Shown in pieces: positions 9,670-17,248 of a DNA stretch of 38,842 nt. Position numbers and translations under genes: made by a program. Every line of letters begins with the position of its first letter. Position 1 is the first letter of the stretch. The stretch is from Thermus igniterrae ATCC 700962 (GTDB lineage Bacteria > Deinococcota > Deinococci > Deinococcales > Thermaceae), in the NCBI RefSeq assembly GCF_000376265.1, contig NZ_AQWU01000054.1, positions 1-38,842 on the forward strand. The letters are read 5' to 3'. The notes under the pieces were generated by a model. The model was given only the letters and a program-made list of their open reading frames with translations, had not been told where the DNA came from and did not search any database.

Positions 9670-10230
9670 ATGACCTTGGGGGAGCTTCGGGAAGAAGTCT
9701 GGAACGCCCTGGCCCGCCATGGGCTCGCCCTCCACCCCACCCCGCCCCACGGCCACCACCCCAACTTCCTGGGGGCCAGGAAGGCGGCGGAACGCCTCAT
9801 GAAGACCCCGGAGTTCCAGGGAGCCAAGGTGCTCCTGGCGGGGATGGACGCGGTGCTGAAGCCCCTGCGGGAGGAGGCCCTGAGGCAGGGGAAGGCCCTC
9901 ATCCTGCCCCATCCCGACCGCGGGGGGGAGTTTCTGCTCCTCAAGGACCTGGACCCCAGGCGGCTCAAACGGGTGCGGGAGGCCTACCGCTACGGGGTGC
10001 GGGTGGCCCTCGAGGGGCAGCCCATTGACCTGGTGCTCATCGGGGCGGTGGCCGTGGACGAGGAGGGAGGCTGGGTGGGCAAGGGCTACGGCTTTCCCCA
10101 GGCCTGGCTCCAGGTGGCCGCCCCCTTCGCCACCCTGGCCCACCCCCTCATGGTCTATCCCCAGCTCCCCGTACCCCCCGAGCGCCGGGTGGACCTGATC
10201 GCCACCCCCCAGCGCCTCATCCGGCCCTAG
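9670..10230 (+). CDS. 5-formyltetrahydrofolate cyclo-ligase-like protein
   Basis: A 186-residue protein resembling the 5-formyl-THF cyclo-ligase/MTHFSD family. It carries FLGARKAAERLMKTPEFQGAKVLLAGMDAVLKPLREEALRQGK at the N-terminal half and the C-terminal VDLVLIGAVAVDEEGGWVGKGYGFPQ...FATLAHPLMV, which matches the (G)xGxGFxD..L loop of that family. The catalytic Lys/Arg pattern differs from canonical enzymes, so it may be a divergent member rather than a true cyclo-ligase. ATG 9670 is preferred because the promoter is 7 bases away. A GTG at 9661 in frame is possible. The gene ends by overlapping the convergent KOR beta gene by 4 bases. Confidence 0.7.
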   Translation: MTLGELREEVWNALARHGLALHPTPPHGHHPNFLGARKAAERLMKTPEFQGAKVLLAGMDAVLKPLREEALRQGKALILPHPDRGGEFLLLKDLDPRRLKRVREAYRYGVRVALEGQPIDLVLIGAVAVDEEGGWVGKGYGFPQAWLQVAAPFATLAHPLMVYPQLPVPPERRVDLIATPQRLIRP

Positions 10231-11141
10231 AGGGCAAACTCCTGGAGGAGGCCCTCGAGGTCCAAGGGCTCCCGCTGCCCCAAGGCGGGGTAGACCTCGG
10301 GGTAGCGGGGAAGGTAGGCCTTGAGCCGCTCCTCAAAGGTGGGGAGCTGGGCCTTCCAGAAGACCCCGGTGGGAATCCGCTCCCCCCACTCCACGGCCTT
10401 TTCCTGGAACTGAGCCATTTTGCGGTCCAGCTCCTCGGGGGTAAGCCCCTCGGGCACCAGGGGGTCATAGCCCTCCTCCTGGAGCCTGTAGAGGCGGGGA
10501 GCAAACCACTCCTTGGTGTGCAGGTCGTTGTAGGTGGGGCAGGGCTGGAGGACGTGCAGGAAGGCCAGGCCCGGGTGCTGGATGCCCTCCTTGATGAGCT
10601 CCTTCAGGCCCTTCACGTCGTAGGCGTAGCCCCGGGCGATCCAGGTGTAGCCCGCGGCGAAGGCCAGGAGGAGGGGGTTGATCCGGCCCTGGGGGTTGGG
10701 CTTGGGCAGGCTCTTGGTCTTCTCCCCTAGGCCCAGGGTGGGGCCGGCCTGGCCCTTGGTGAGGCCGTAGACCTCGTTGTCGTAGAGGATGTAGAGCATG
10801 TCCACGTTGCGCCGGCCGGCGGCCACGAAGTGCCCCGCCCCGATGCCCAAACCGTCCCCATCGCCGCCCACGGCCACCACGGTGAGGTGGGGGTTGGCCA
10901 GCTTGGCCCCCTGGGCCACGGGCAGGACCCGGCCGTGCAGGGTGTGGACCCCGTAGACGTTCAGGTAGTGGGGGGTCTTGGCCGAGCAGCCGATGCCCGA
11001 AAAGACCACGGTCTGGGAGGGGTCCTTCCTCAGCTCAAAGAGGGCCATCTGCAGGGCGGAGAGGATGCCGTAGTCCCCGCAGCCCGGGCACCAGTCGGGC
11101 TGCTTCTCCGCCTTGTAGTCCGCCAGTTTCAGCTCCAGCAT
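10227..11141 (-). CDS. 2-oxoacid:ferredoxin oxidoreductase, beta subunit
   Basis: A 304-residue beta subunit of a 2-oxoacid:ferredoxin oxidoreductase (KOR/KGOR type). It oxidatively decarboxylates a 2-oxoacid to acyl-CoA and reduces ferredoxin. The TPP-binding signature is GDGD (94-97)...IGAGHFVAAGRRN...DNEVYGLTKGQ. Cysteines C18, C21 (WCPGCG), C52 (GIGCSAKTPHY) and C201 (QPCPTYND) are placed to hold one [4Fe-4S] cluster. It starts 1 base after the alpha subunit ends, so the two are translated together. Substrate specificity (2-oxoglutarate versus pyruvate or branched acids) cannot be fixed by eye; KGOR-like sequence is the best guess. Confidence 0.93.
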   Translation of the reverse strand: MLELKLADYKAEKQPDWCPGCGDYGILSALQMALFELRKDPSQTVVFSGIGCSAKTPHYLNVYGVHTLHGRVLPVAQGAKLANPHLTVVAVGGDGDGLGIGAGHFVAAGRRNVDMLYILYDNEVYGLTKGQAGPTLGLGEKTKSLPKPNPQGRINPLLLAFAAGYTWIARGYAYDVKGLKELIKEGIQHPGLAFLHVLQPCPTYNDLHTKEWFAPRLYRLQEEGYDPLVPEGLTPEELDRKMAQFQEKAVEWGERIPTGVFWKAQLPTFEERLKAYLPRYPEVYPALGQREPLDLEGLLQEFAL

Positions 11142-11142
11142 C

Positions 11143-12996
11143 CTAGACTCCTTTCCGCAACACCAGGCGCTCGGGGGCCTGGCCCGAACGCACCGCCAAA
11201 AGGGCCTCCACCGCCTCGTCCAGGGTGATGGGGCGGCCGTTGTACTTCACCACCCGGTGGTGCACCCGCTTGAGGGTTTCCTGCTGCACCAGGTCGGCCA
11301 GCTGGCCGGAATAGTTGTGCTCCACCGTCACCAGGCGCTTGCCCTCCAAGAGGTGGGCGATCTCGGGGAAGGGCCAGAGGAGCCTCAGGTGCAGGTACCC
11401 CACCCCGGGCAGGCTCTCCAGGGCCTCCAGGAGGGTGCCCTTCACCGTGCCCCAGCCTAGAACCAGCACCTCCCCGTCCCGGTACAGGGTGTACTGGTCC
11501 TCCAGGGGAATCTCCTTGCGGGCGGTGAGGAGCTTTTGCATGCGCTTTTCCATCTGCATCTCCCGCAGGACGGGGTCCTCGGTGATGTGGCCCTCGAGGT
11601 CGTGCTCGTCCGAGGTCATCCAGTAGAAGCCCCCGGGGGTGCCCAGGGGGACGAAGGGGGAGATGCCGTCTTCGCTTGGGGCGTAGCGGTGATAGGGACC
11701 GAAGCCCTCGGCCCTGGGAGAAACCCGCTTTTCCCCATCCAGGGAGAGGACCCTAAGGGCCTCCTTGGGCAGGCTCTGGGCCATGGAGGCCAGGAACTTG
11801 TCCAGGAGGTGGACCACCACCGTCTGGTAGCGCCAGGCCCAGGCCAGGGCCTTCTGGGCGTCCAGGAAGGCGTCCTGGATATCCCCCGAGGCCAGGACCA
11901 GCCGGGGGTACTCCCCGTGCCCGCCCCGCAGGGCAAACATCAGGTCCCCCTGCTCCGTGCGGGTGGGCAGGCCCGTGGAGGGCCCGCCCCGCTGGTAGAG
12001 GGTCACCACCAGAGGGGCCTCAATCATGCCGGCGAAGCCCATCCCCTCGGCCATGAGGCTGAAGCCTGGGCCGCTGGTGGCGGTGGCCGCCTTGGCCCCG
12101 GTGAGGGCCGCGCCCACGGCCATGGTCACCGCGGCGATCTCGTCCTCCGTCTGGACCACGGCCACGTCCGCCCCCTGGAAGGCGGTGTGGGCCTCGAGGT
12201 AGGTGGACTCGTCCGTGGCCGGGCTGATGGGGTAATAGGTCTGGAAGCGAAGCCCCCCGGCCAGCTTCCCCAAGGCCGCCGCCTGGGCCCCGGTGAGGTA
12301 GACCCGGCCCGGGCCCCAGCCGTTAAGGTGCAGGGAGAAGGGAAGCTTGGGCACCTCCTCCCGGTAGACGGCCTCGGCCACCTGGCGGTTCAGCTCCAGC
12401 ACCTTGCCCCTGAACTGCAGGGCCAGGGCCTCGGCCAGGGGCTCCAGGGGGAAGCCTAGGAGGCGGAGACTTGCCGCCACGGCGATGGTGTTCAGGGTGC
12501 GCCTAGCCTGCAAGGAGGGCACCCCAAGCCCGGCCCCAATGCGGTCGGCCACCTCCTCAAAGGGGTAGGGCAAGGGCTGCACCCCGGCCTCCACGTACAC
12601 CTGGAGGACCTCCTTGAGGCTGGGGTCAAGCCGGCCCAGGCGCCGGGAGAGGTCCTCCGCCACCCGGTGGTCCAGCATGGGGAGCTTGTGCACCGTGAGG
12701 TCCAGCACCCGGGGGTCGTAGAGGAGCACTCCCCCAGGCCGCACCTCCTCCAGGTGGCGGACCAGGGTCTCCCCGTCCAGGGCCACCAGGAAGTCCACCT
12801 TTTCCCGGAAGGCCTGGACAGGTTTTCGCGAGAGTCTCACGTCCAGGTAGGAGTGCCGCCCCATGATGTTGGAGTGGTACTCCCGCTTGGTGGCCACCCA
12901 CCACCCCCCCTTGGCCACAGCCCGGGCGAACAGGGTGGCCGCGGTCTCTATGCCGCCCCCTTGGGGGCCGCCCACGCGCCAGGTGAACTCATCCAT
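11143..12996 (-). CDS. 2-oxoacid:ferredoxin oxidoreductase, fused gamma-alpha subunit
   Basis: A 617-residue fused subunit. Residues 1 to about 190 are the gamma (CoA/transfer) domain, starting WRVGGPQGGGIETAATLFARA. The rest is the alpha (TPP pyrimidine) domain with RFQTYYPISPATDEST, TEDEIAAVTMAVGAALTGAKAATATSGPGFSLMAEG and the transketolase C-terminal-like region. No ferredoxin-like CxxCxxC domain is fused, so electrons leave through the beta-subunit cluster. The ATG at 12996 follows AAAGGAGGG on the minus strand. It is the first gene of a two-gene operon. The 96 bases upstream (12997-13092) hold its promoter region, where I see only weak -10 candidates. Confidence 0.93.
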   Translation of the reverse strand: MDEFTWRVGGPQGGGIETAATLFARAVAKGGWWVATKREYHSNIMGRHSYLDVRLSRKPVQAFREKVDFLVALDGETLVRHLEEVRPGGVLLYDPRVLDLTVHKLPMLDHRVAEDLSRRLGRLDPSLKEVLQVYVEAGVQPLPYPFEEVADRIGAGLGVPSLQARRTLNTIAVAASLRLLGFPLEPLAEALALQFRGKVLELNRQVAEAVYREEVPKLPFSLHLNGWGPGRVYLTGAQAAALGKLAGGLRFQTYYPISPATDESTYLEAHTAFQGADVAVVQTEDEIAAVTMAVGAALTGAKAATATSGPGFSLMAEGMGFAGMIEAPLVVTLYQRGGPSTGLPTRTEQGDLMFALRGGHGEYPRLVLASGDIQDAFLDAQKALAWAWRYQTVVVHLLDKFLASMAQSLPKEALRVLSLDGEKRVSPRAEGFGPYHRYAPSEDGISPFVPLGTPGGFYWMTSDEHDLEGHITEDPVLREMQMEKRMQKLLTARKEIPLEDQYTLYRDGEVLVLGWGTVKGTLLEALESLPGVGYLHLRLLWPFPEIAHLLEGKRLVTVEHNYSGQLADLVQQETLKRVHHRVVKYNGRPITLDEAVEALLAVRSGQAPERLVLRKGV

Positions 12997-13092
12997 AAGC
13001 CCTCCTTTGCTCTCTGATACCCTACTCCTTAAGGGCCCACCTTGCCTAGGGACTTTCGCCCAAAGGGGGCTTTAGGCCCTCAGGGAAGGGGG

Positions 13093-13578
13093 TTATTCCT
13101 CCTGGTCCGCCTGGTGCAGGCGCTGTCCCCAAAGGCTTTTGGGGGCATGGTGCTCCAGCACCAGGGCCCGCACCTCTGGGTCTTGGATGCGCTCCGCGGC
13201 GTAAAGGGGATGGTGGCGGCGCACCTGGAAAGCCCCCCAAAGCCCCCGCCGCAGGGGGTAAGGGGGGACCGGGGGGGCATAGAGGCCGGTGAGCACCCGT
13301 TCCAGGGGGCGGTAGGGCCTTAAGGCCTTGCCGGCATCGTGCAGGAGGGCGGCGCGCACGGCAAAGTCAGGGGCCTCAGGGTGGGTGGCCAGGAGCCTCT
13401 TGGCCACCCGCACCGCGTGGGCCCGGTCCCGGGGGTCCATGGCCAGGTAGAGGGCCCGTTCCTCCCCCTGGAGGAAGGCCAGGGCGAAGGCATCCTCAGG
13501 CATCTCCTGGCCGGGAAAGAGGGCCCGGAGGAGGCGGGAAAGCCGCCCCTTCAGGCGCCCCAGGCTCGCCCTCCCCAC
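13093..13578 (-). CDS. HD-domain phosphohydrolase-like protein
   Basis: A 161-residue protein with an HD metal-dependent hydrolase core: HAVRVAKRLL, then AALLHDAGKALRPY (the His-Asp pair) and VLEHHAPK as a later metal ligand. Substrates of such small HD proteins include nucleotides and cyclic nucleotides. Nothing here tells which. Start chosen at GTG 13578, 5 bases after the CsoR-family stop. The open frame continues upstream but overlaps csoR out of frame with unnatural composition. It is the last gene after dnaX and the repressor on the minus strand. Confidence 0.75.
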   Translation of the reverse strand: MGRASLGRLKGRLSRLLRALFPGQEMPEDAFALAFLQGEERALYLAMDPRDRAHAVRVAKRLLATHPEAPDFAVRAALLHDAGKALRPYRPLERVLTGLYAPPVPPYPLRRGLWGAFQVRRHHPLYAAERIQDPEVRALVLEHHAPKSLWGQRLHQADQEE

Positions 13579-13583
13579 GGGGG

Positions 13584-13865
13584 CTAGATGAACTTCTTCA
13601 GCATGTTGGCGATCTCCTCGGGCTTCTTGGGGTCCACCTTGCCCTCGGAGACCTCGGCGGCGCAAACGTTTAGGAACTCATGCAGGATAAGGGTGGCCGC
13701 CGCCTCCATGGCCTTTTTGGTGGCGGTCATCTGGGTGAGGACCTCGTCGCAAGGACGCCCTTCCGCCACCATCTTCTGCAGGCCCCGCACCTGGCCCTCA
13801 ATCCGCCGGAGGCGCTTCAGGATGTTCTCCACGGTCTCGTTTCCCAGCTCGGTGGTCTTGGTCAT
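13584..13865 (-). CDS. CsoR/RcnR/CstR-family repressor
   Basis: A 93-residue all-helical DUF156 repressor. ILKRLRRIEGQVRGLQKMV is the DNA-contacting helix. Cys39 (GRPCDEVL) and Cys68 (EFLNVCAAE) are the two conserved cysteines. The His normally four residues before the second Cys in copper-sensing CsoR is Phe64 here; a His lies at 62 instead. Two Cys without the His is the pattern of CstR persulfide sensors, so the ligand may be sulfane sulfur rather than Cu(I). I set the start at ATG 13865, 6 bases after a perfect TATAAT; an upstream ATG at 13883 lies before that box. No sulfur genes are nearby to confirm the ligand. Confidence 0.88.
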   Translation of the reverse strand: MTKTTELGNETVENILKRLRRIEGQVRGLQKMVAEGRPCDEVLTQMTATKKAMEAAATLILHEFLNVCAAEVSEGKVDPKKPEEIANMLKKFI

Positions 13866-13871
13866 GGGGGC

Positions 13872-13877
13872 ATTATA
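13872..13877 (-). promoter_or_regulatory. -10 box TATAAT of the repressor gene, leaderless
   Basis: A perfect TATAAT on the minus strand ends 6 bases before the ATG at 13865, so the mRNA should begin at or next to the start codon. It overlaps the last bases of dnaX. It lets the repressor-HD pair be transcribed independently of dnaX. Confidence 0.65.
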
Positions 13878-15507
13878 TACCATTACCCCCTATGCTGTCC
13901 TCGCTCACGGGTTCCTCGGCCTCGAGGGCTCTGGACCTGCGCACCCAAAGAAGCCTGGCCCCCAACAGCCGGGCAATCTGGGTAAGGCGCTCACCCGGGT
14001 CCTCCTCGGAAGGGACCTCCTCCTTTTCCTCCTCCCAAAGGGCCTCCCTCAAGGGGGCTTGGTCCTGGGGTTCCGGCCCGCCTGGGGGAGCTTCTGGGGT
14101 ACGGGTGGAGGGTTTGGGCGGGGGGGAAGGCCGGGCCGGGCTAGGCTCTAGGGTTTTTTTTTCCAGGATAAAGGCCACCTCCGCCACCCCGAAGTGGGCC
14201 TGGATGAGGGGGAGGAGGACCTCCCTCTGCTCCTCCGCCTTTTTGTAGTGGAAGGCCTTGCCCTCGGGGAAGCGGAGGAGGAGGGTCTGCCCCTCCAGGG
14301 CGGGCTTGGCCTCACGCACGAAGGCCCGGAGGGTGGGCCGCAAGGCCTCCAGGAAAGCCCGCCAGCGGGCGGAAAGGTCGGGCTGGGGCGCCTCCACAGA
14401 GGGCGCGGGGGGCCTAGGAGGCGGGGCAGGGGCCAGGGGGTCAAACTCGGGCAGGGGAGGCCTTTCCGCTACCGGGGGCACAGAGGCAGACGGGGCAAAG
14501 GCCCCCAGGAGGGCCGCCTCCAGGGCCAGGAGGTCCGCGCGTTTGGCCAGGCGCTCCAGGGCCTCATCCAGGTGGGTAAGGGCCTTTAGGATGGCCTCCG
14601 GGGGCAGGGGAAGGGGGGTCCCGGGGAGGCCGTGGGCGGCGTAGAGGGCCTCCCGCAGGACCTCCATGAGCCCCCCCACCAGGCTCCGGGGGGCAAAGCC
14701 CTGGGCGTAAAGCCCCCGGGCCGCCTCTAGGGCCTTTGGCACCTCCCCTTGCGCCAGGTGCCGGACCAGGCGGAAGAGGGCCTCCCGAGGGGGCAGGCCC
14801 AGGGCCTCCTCCACCCTGGCCTGGGTGAGGGGGCCCTCGAGGAGGAGAAGCCGGTCCAGGAGGCTTTCCGCATCCCGCATGGCCCCATCCGCCAGGCGGG
14901 CCACCAGGCGCAAGGCTCCCTCCTCCGCCTCCCGGCCCATGCCCTCCAGGATGCGCCGGAGCTTGGCGGCGATCTCCTCCTCGGTAAGGCGGCGGAAGCG
15001 GTAGTGCTGGGTGCGGGAGAGGATGGTGGGGGGCATGCGCTCAGGCTCGGTGGTGGCGAAGACAAAGAGCACGTGGGCCGGAGGCTCCTCCAGGGTCTTC
15101 AGGAGGGCGTTGAAGGCGCTTTTGGAGAGCATGTGGGCCTCGTCCAGGATGAAGACCTTCCTGGGGGCGGAAAGAGGGGCCAGGAGGATGCGCTCCCTGA
15201 GCTCCCGCACGTCCTCCACGGAGTTGTTGCTGGCGGCGTCAATCTCCAGCACATCGGGGTGCGCCCCCTTCTGCACCGCCTGGCAGTGGGCGCAGGCCCC
15301 GCAGGGGGGGTCTTCCCCCTGGCAGCCCACGGCCATGGCCAGGAGCCGGGCGGTGGTGGTCTTCCCCACCCCCCGGGGCCCGGAGAAGAGGTAGGCATGG
15401 GCAAGGCGTCCCTCGCGGATGGCCCGCATGAGGGGCTCCTTCACGTGCTCCTGGCCCACCACCTCGGCGAAGGTGAGGGGGCGGACCCGGCGGTAGAGGG
15501 CGCTCAC
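13873..15507 (-). CDS. dnaX: DNA polymerase III tau/gamma subunit DnaX
   Basis: A 544-residue tau subunit, the clamp-loader ATPase that ties polymerases together. P-loop GPRGVGKTTTARLL near residue 44, a zinc module with four Cys (CQGEDPPCGACAHC), Walker B FILDEAHML and the SRC-like sensor ILSRTQHYRFRRLT are all present. Domain III follows, then a Pro-rich linker and the tau-specific tail ending EDSIGGNGI. Codons 449-452 contain nine consecutive A (14162-14154), the slippage site that gives the shorter gamma product in T. thermophilus. The start is GTG at 15507, 7 bases after a TATACT -10 box on the minus strand, giving MSALYRRVRPLTF as in other Thermus. Confidence 0.97.
   Translation of the reverse strand: MSALYRRVRPLTFAEVVGQEHVKEPLMRAIREGRLAHAYLFSGPRGVGKTTTARLLAMAVGCQGEDPPCGACAHCQAVQKGAHPDVLEIDAASNNSVEDVRELRERILLAPLSAPRKVFILDEAHMLSKSAFNALLKTLEEPPAHVLFVFATTEPERMPPTILSRTQHYRFRRLTEEEIAAKLRRILEGMGREAEEGALRLVARLADGAMRDAESLLDRLLLLEGPLTQARVEEALGLPPREALFRLVRHLAQGEVPKALEAARGLYAQGFAPRSLVGGLMEVLREALYAAHGLPGTPLPLPPEAILKALTHLDEALERLAKRADLLALEAALLGAFAPSASVPPVAERPPLPEFDPLAPAPPPRPPAPSVEAPQPDLSARWRAFLEALRPTLRAFVREAKPALEGQTLLLRFPEGKAFHYKKAEEQREVLLPLIQAHFGVAEVAFILEKKTLEPSPARPSPPPKPSTRTPEAPPGGPEPQDQAPLREALWEEEKEEVPSEEDPGERLTQIARLLGARLLWVRRSRALEAEEPVSEDSIGGNGI
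14154..14162 (-). promoter_or_regulatory. A9 slippage site in dnaX producing gamma
   Basis: Nine A residues in the coding strand cover the end of Glu449 to Thr452. Adding one A gives codons EKKNPRA followed by TAG (a 455-residue product). Losing one A gives EKKP followed by TAG (452 residues). Stops are therefore waiting in both shifted frames within four codons. This mirrors the transcriptional-slippage mechanism established for T. thermophilus dnaX. Confidence 0.85.
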
Positions 15508-15513
15508 AGAGGC

Positions 15514-15520
15514 TAGTATA
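15514..15520. promoter_or_regulatory. Overlapping divergent -10 boxes, dnaX and 15525 gene
   Basis: The 17 bases between dnaX and the plus-strand gene contain CTAGTATA. On the minus strand TATACT (15520-15515) lies 7 bases from the dnaX GTG. On the plus strand TAGTAT (15514-15519) lies 5 bases from the GTG at 15525. One short element seems to drive two leaderless transcripts in opposite directions. No good -35 is visible on either side. Confidence 0.45.
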
Positions 15521-15524
15521 GGGC

Positions 15525-16016
15525 GTGGTGCGGAGCTTCCTCTCCCTTCACGTGAAAGCCCCCCTGGAGGAGGTCCTGGCCTTCGCGGAGGGGCGGACCG
15601 GGGGGGCGGGGGTCTACCTGGTGCCCGACCCCCCCTGGGTGAGCCTCTACCCCGAGGCCCTCGAGGCCCAGGAGGACCCGGAGGCCATCTGGGCCTTCCT
15701 GCTGGACCTCTCCCGCCTGGGGCCGGCCCTGGCCTTCCTGGTCCTGGCCGAGGAGGAACTCCTCTTCCTCCTGGCAGAAGGGGGGGAGGTGGTGGCCGAG
15801 CTGAGGAAGGGCCCTGAGCTGGGGGAGGCCCTCCTGGCCCCCGAGGCCCTTAGGCCCCTCCTGGAAAGGGCCCGGACCATGCCCCCGGTGAGCGCGGTCC
15901 AGGCCCTGGCCGGCCCCTTTGGCCTCCACCCCGACCACGCGGCTTTGGGCTTTTTGGACCTCCTGGAGGCGGAGGAGGAGGAAGGCCTGCCCGAGGAGGT
16001 GATCTACCTTGAGTGA
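15525..16016 (+). CDS. Hypothetical protein, first gene before argB
   Basis: A 163-residue acidic, Leu-rich soluble protein that I do not recognise. It has no signal peptide or clear membrane helix. The middle (ALAFLVLAEEELLFLLAEGGEVVAELRKG) reads as alternating strands, and the C-terminus is very acidic (DLLEAEEEEGLPEEVIYLE). The GTG at 15525 follows the shared divergent -10. Its last 8 bases overlap the argB start, and the argB Shine-Dalgarno lies inside its C-terminal codons, so the two are translationally coupled. It may be a Thermus-specific protein. Confidence 0.7.
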   Translation: MVRSFLSLHVKAPLEEVLAFAEGRTGGAGVYLVPDPPWVSLYPEALEAQEDPEAIWAFLLDLSRLGPALAFLVLAEEELLFLLAEGGEVVAELRKGPELGEALLAPEALRPLLERARTMPPVSAVQALAGPFGLHPDHAALGFLDLLEAEEEEGLPEEVIYLE

Positions 16017-16755
16017 GCCCCTTTTGGTCAAGGCGGGCGGAAGCCTCCGGGGGGCTGAGGAGCTCCTGGACGAGCTGGCCGCCTACCCCGGCCCCCTGGT
16101 GGTGGTCCATGGGGGCGGGCCCGAGATCGGCGCCCTCCTGGCCCGGCTGGGCTTTGAGAGCCGCTTCGTGGGGGGGCTGAGGGTTACCCCCCCGGAGCAG
16201 CTGGAGGCAGTGGAGATGGCCCTCTACCTCACGGGCAAGCGCCTGGCCGAGGGGCTTTCCCGGAGGGGGCGGAAGGCCTTGGCCCTCTCCGGGCGGGACG
16301 CCCTTTGCCTCCTGGGCCGGCCCCTGCCCGAGCTGGGCCGGGTGGGTGAGGTGGTGGGGGTGGACGCGGCGCTCCTCCGCGACCTCCTGGAGAAGGGCTA
16401 CACCCCCCTTCTTGCCCCCATCGCCCTGGACCAGGAGGGCCCCCTAAACGTGAACGCCGACACCGCCGCAGGGGCCGTGGCCGGGGCCCTGGGCTGGCCC
16501 GCGGTCTTCCTCACCGACGTGGAAGGGGTCTACCGGGACCCCCAGGACCCCACCACCCGCCTGGCCCACCTCACCCCCGCCATGGTGGAGGCCCTGCGGG
16601 CGGAAGGAGTCCTCCAGGGGGGAATGATCCCCAAGGTGGCCGCAGCCCTGGCCGCCCTGGAGCATGGGGCCCCCTGGGCGGCCATCGCCCGGGGAGAGCG
16701 GGGGGTACTTGGGGCTGTACTCCGGGGAGAGACGGGCACCCGCTTCACCCATTAG
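16009..16755 (+). CDS. argB: Acetylglutamate kinase family protein (ArgB)
   Basis: A 248-residue amino-acid kinase of the N-acetylglutamate kinase type, the second step of arginine synthesis. Motifs: KAGGS at residues 8-12, VVVHGGGPEIG near 33-43, a mid-protein substrate loop, NVNADTAAGAVAGALG near 145-160 and FLTDVEGVY for ATP binding. The start is a TTG at 16009, supported by GAGGAGGT (15993-16000) 8 bases upstream. No other arginine genes are near. The paralog LysZ of lysine synthesis is less similar by eye. The 3' end overlaps the convergent PfpI gene by 11 bases. Confidence 0.88.
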   Translation: MSEPLLVKAGGSLRGAEELLDELAAYPGPLVVVHGGGPEIGALLARLGFESRFVGGLRVTPPEQLEAVEMALYLTGKRLAEGLSRRGRKALALSGRDALCLLGRPLPELGRVGEVVGVDAALLRDLLEKGYTPLLAPIALDQEGPLNVNADTAAGAVAGALGWPAVFLTDVEGVYRDPQDPTTRLAHLTPAMVEALRAEGVLQGGMIPKVAAALAALEHGAPWAAIARGERGVLGAVLRGETGTRFTH

Positions 16756-17248
16756 GGAGGAGGCCCAAGAAGGCCCGCATGAAGGCAGGGAGGTCCTTGG
16801 GCCCCTGGGCAGTGACCAGGTTGCCATCCACCACCACCCCCTCCTCCTGGTAGAGCCCCCCGGCGTTGAGGAGGTCGTCCCGGATGGAGGAAAACCCCGT
16901 CACCCTGCGGCCTCGCACCAGCCCGGCACTCACCAGCACCCAGCCCGCGTGGCAGATGGCCCCCAGGGGCCTGCCCTCCTCCGCCACCCGGCGCACCAGG
17001 GAGAGCACCTCCGGGCTCCGCCGCAGGTAGTCCGGGGCAAACCCCCCGGGGATGAGGAGGCCTTGGAGCTCCGGGGCCTCCCTGGCGGCCACCTCGGCCC
17101 GCCAGGCCAACCCCGACTTGCCCCGGTACTCCCTGGCCTCCGGCCCGATGACCACCGGGGCATAGCCTGCCTCCTCCACCCGGTAGTAGGGATAGATGAA
17201 CTCCCGCTCGTCAAAGAGATCCGCCAGCAGAATCCCCATGCGCCCCAC
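16745..17248 (-). CDS. DJ-1/PfpI family protein
   Basis: A 167-residue member of the DJ-1/PfpI superfamily (protease I / glyoxal-detoxifying deglycase-like). The nucleophile elbow is AICHAGW with Cys99-His100. The acidic partner is in [10 protein letters not shown] near residues 8-17, and [13 protein letters not shown] is the typical loop after the third strand. I chose GTG 17248 because GGAGGT lies 5-6 bases upstream on the minus strand; ATG 17239 is also possible. It overlaps the NUDIX gene by 38 bases and is the last gene of the long minus-strand run. Such proteins repair or degrade damaged proteins and nucleotides. Confidence 0.85.
   Translation of the reverse strand: MGRMGILLADLFDEREFIYPYYRVEEAGYAPVVIGPEAREYRGKSGLAWRAEVAAREAPELQGLLIPGGFAPDYLRRSPEVLSLVRRVAEEGRPLGAICHAGWVLVSAGLVRGRRVTGFSSIRDDLLNAGGLYQEEGVVVDGNLVTAQGPKDLPAFMRAFLGLLPNG

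Noticed and set aside
9618-9968. N-terminal extension of dnaE by 117 codons
   Set aside because: Conserved Thermus DnaE begins at 9617, the extension overlaps the divergent folate gene, and its composition is unlike protein.
13040-13092. Terminator after the HD gene
   Set aside because: Only 4-base stems (GGGC/GCCC) without a T tract are present; not enough to call.
16009-16755. Assignment as LysZ, the LysW-aminoadipate kinase
   Set aside because: The LysZ sequence of Thermus, as I recall it, has a different N-terminus and substrate loop, and no lysW or other lysine genes are near. ArgB fits better.
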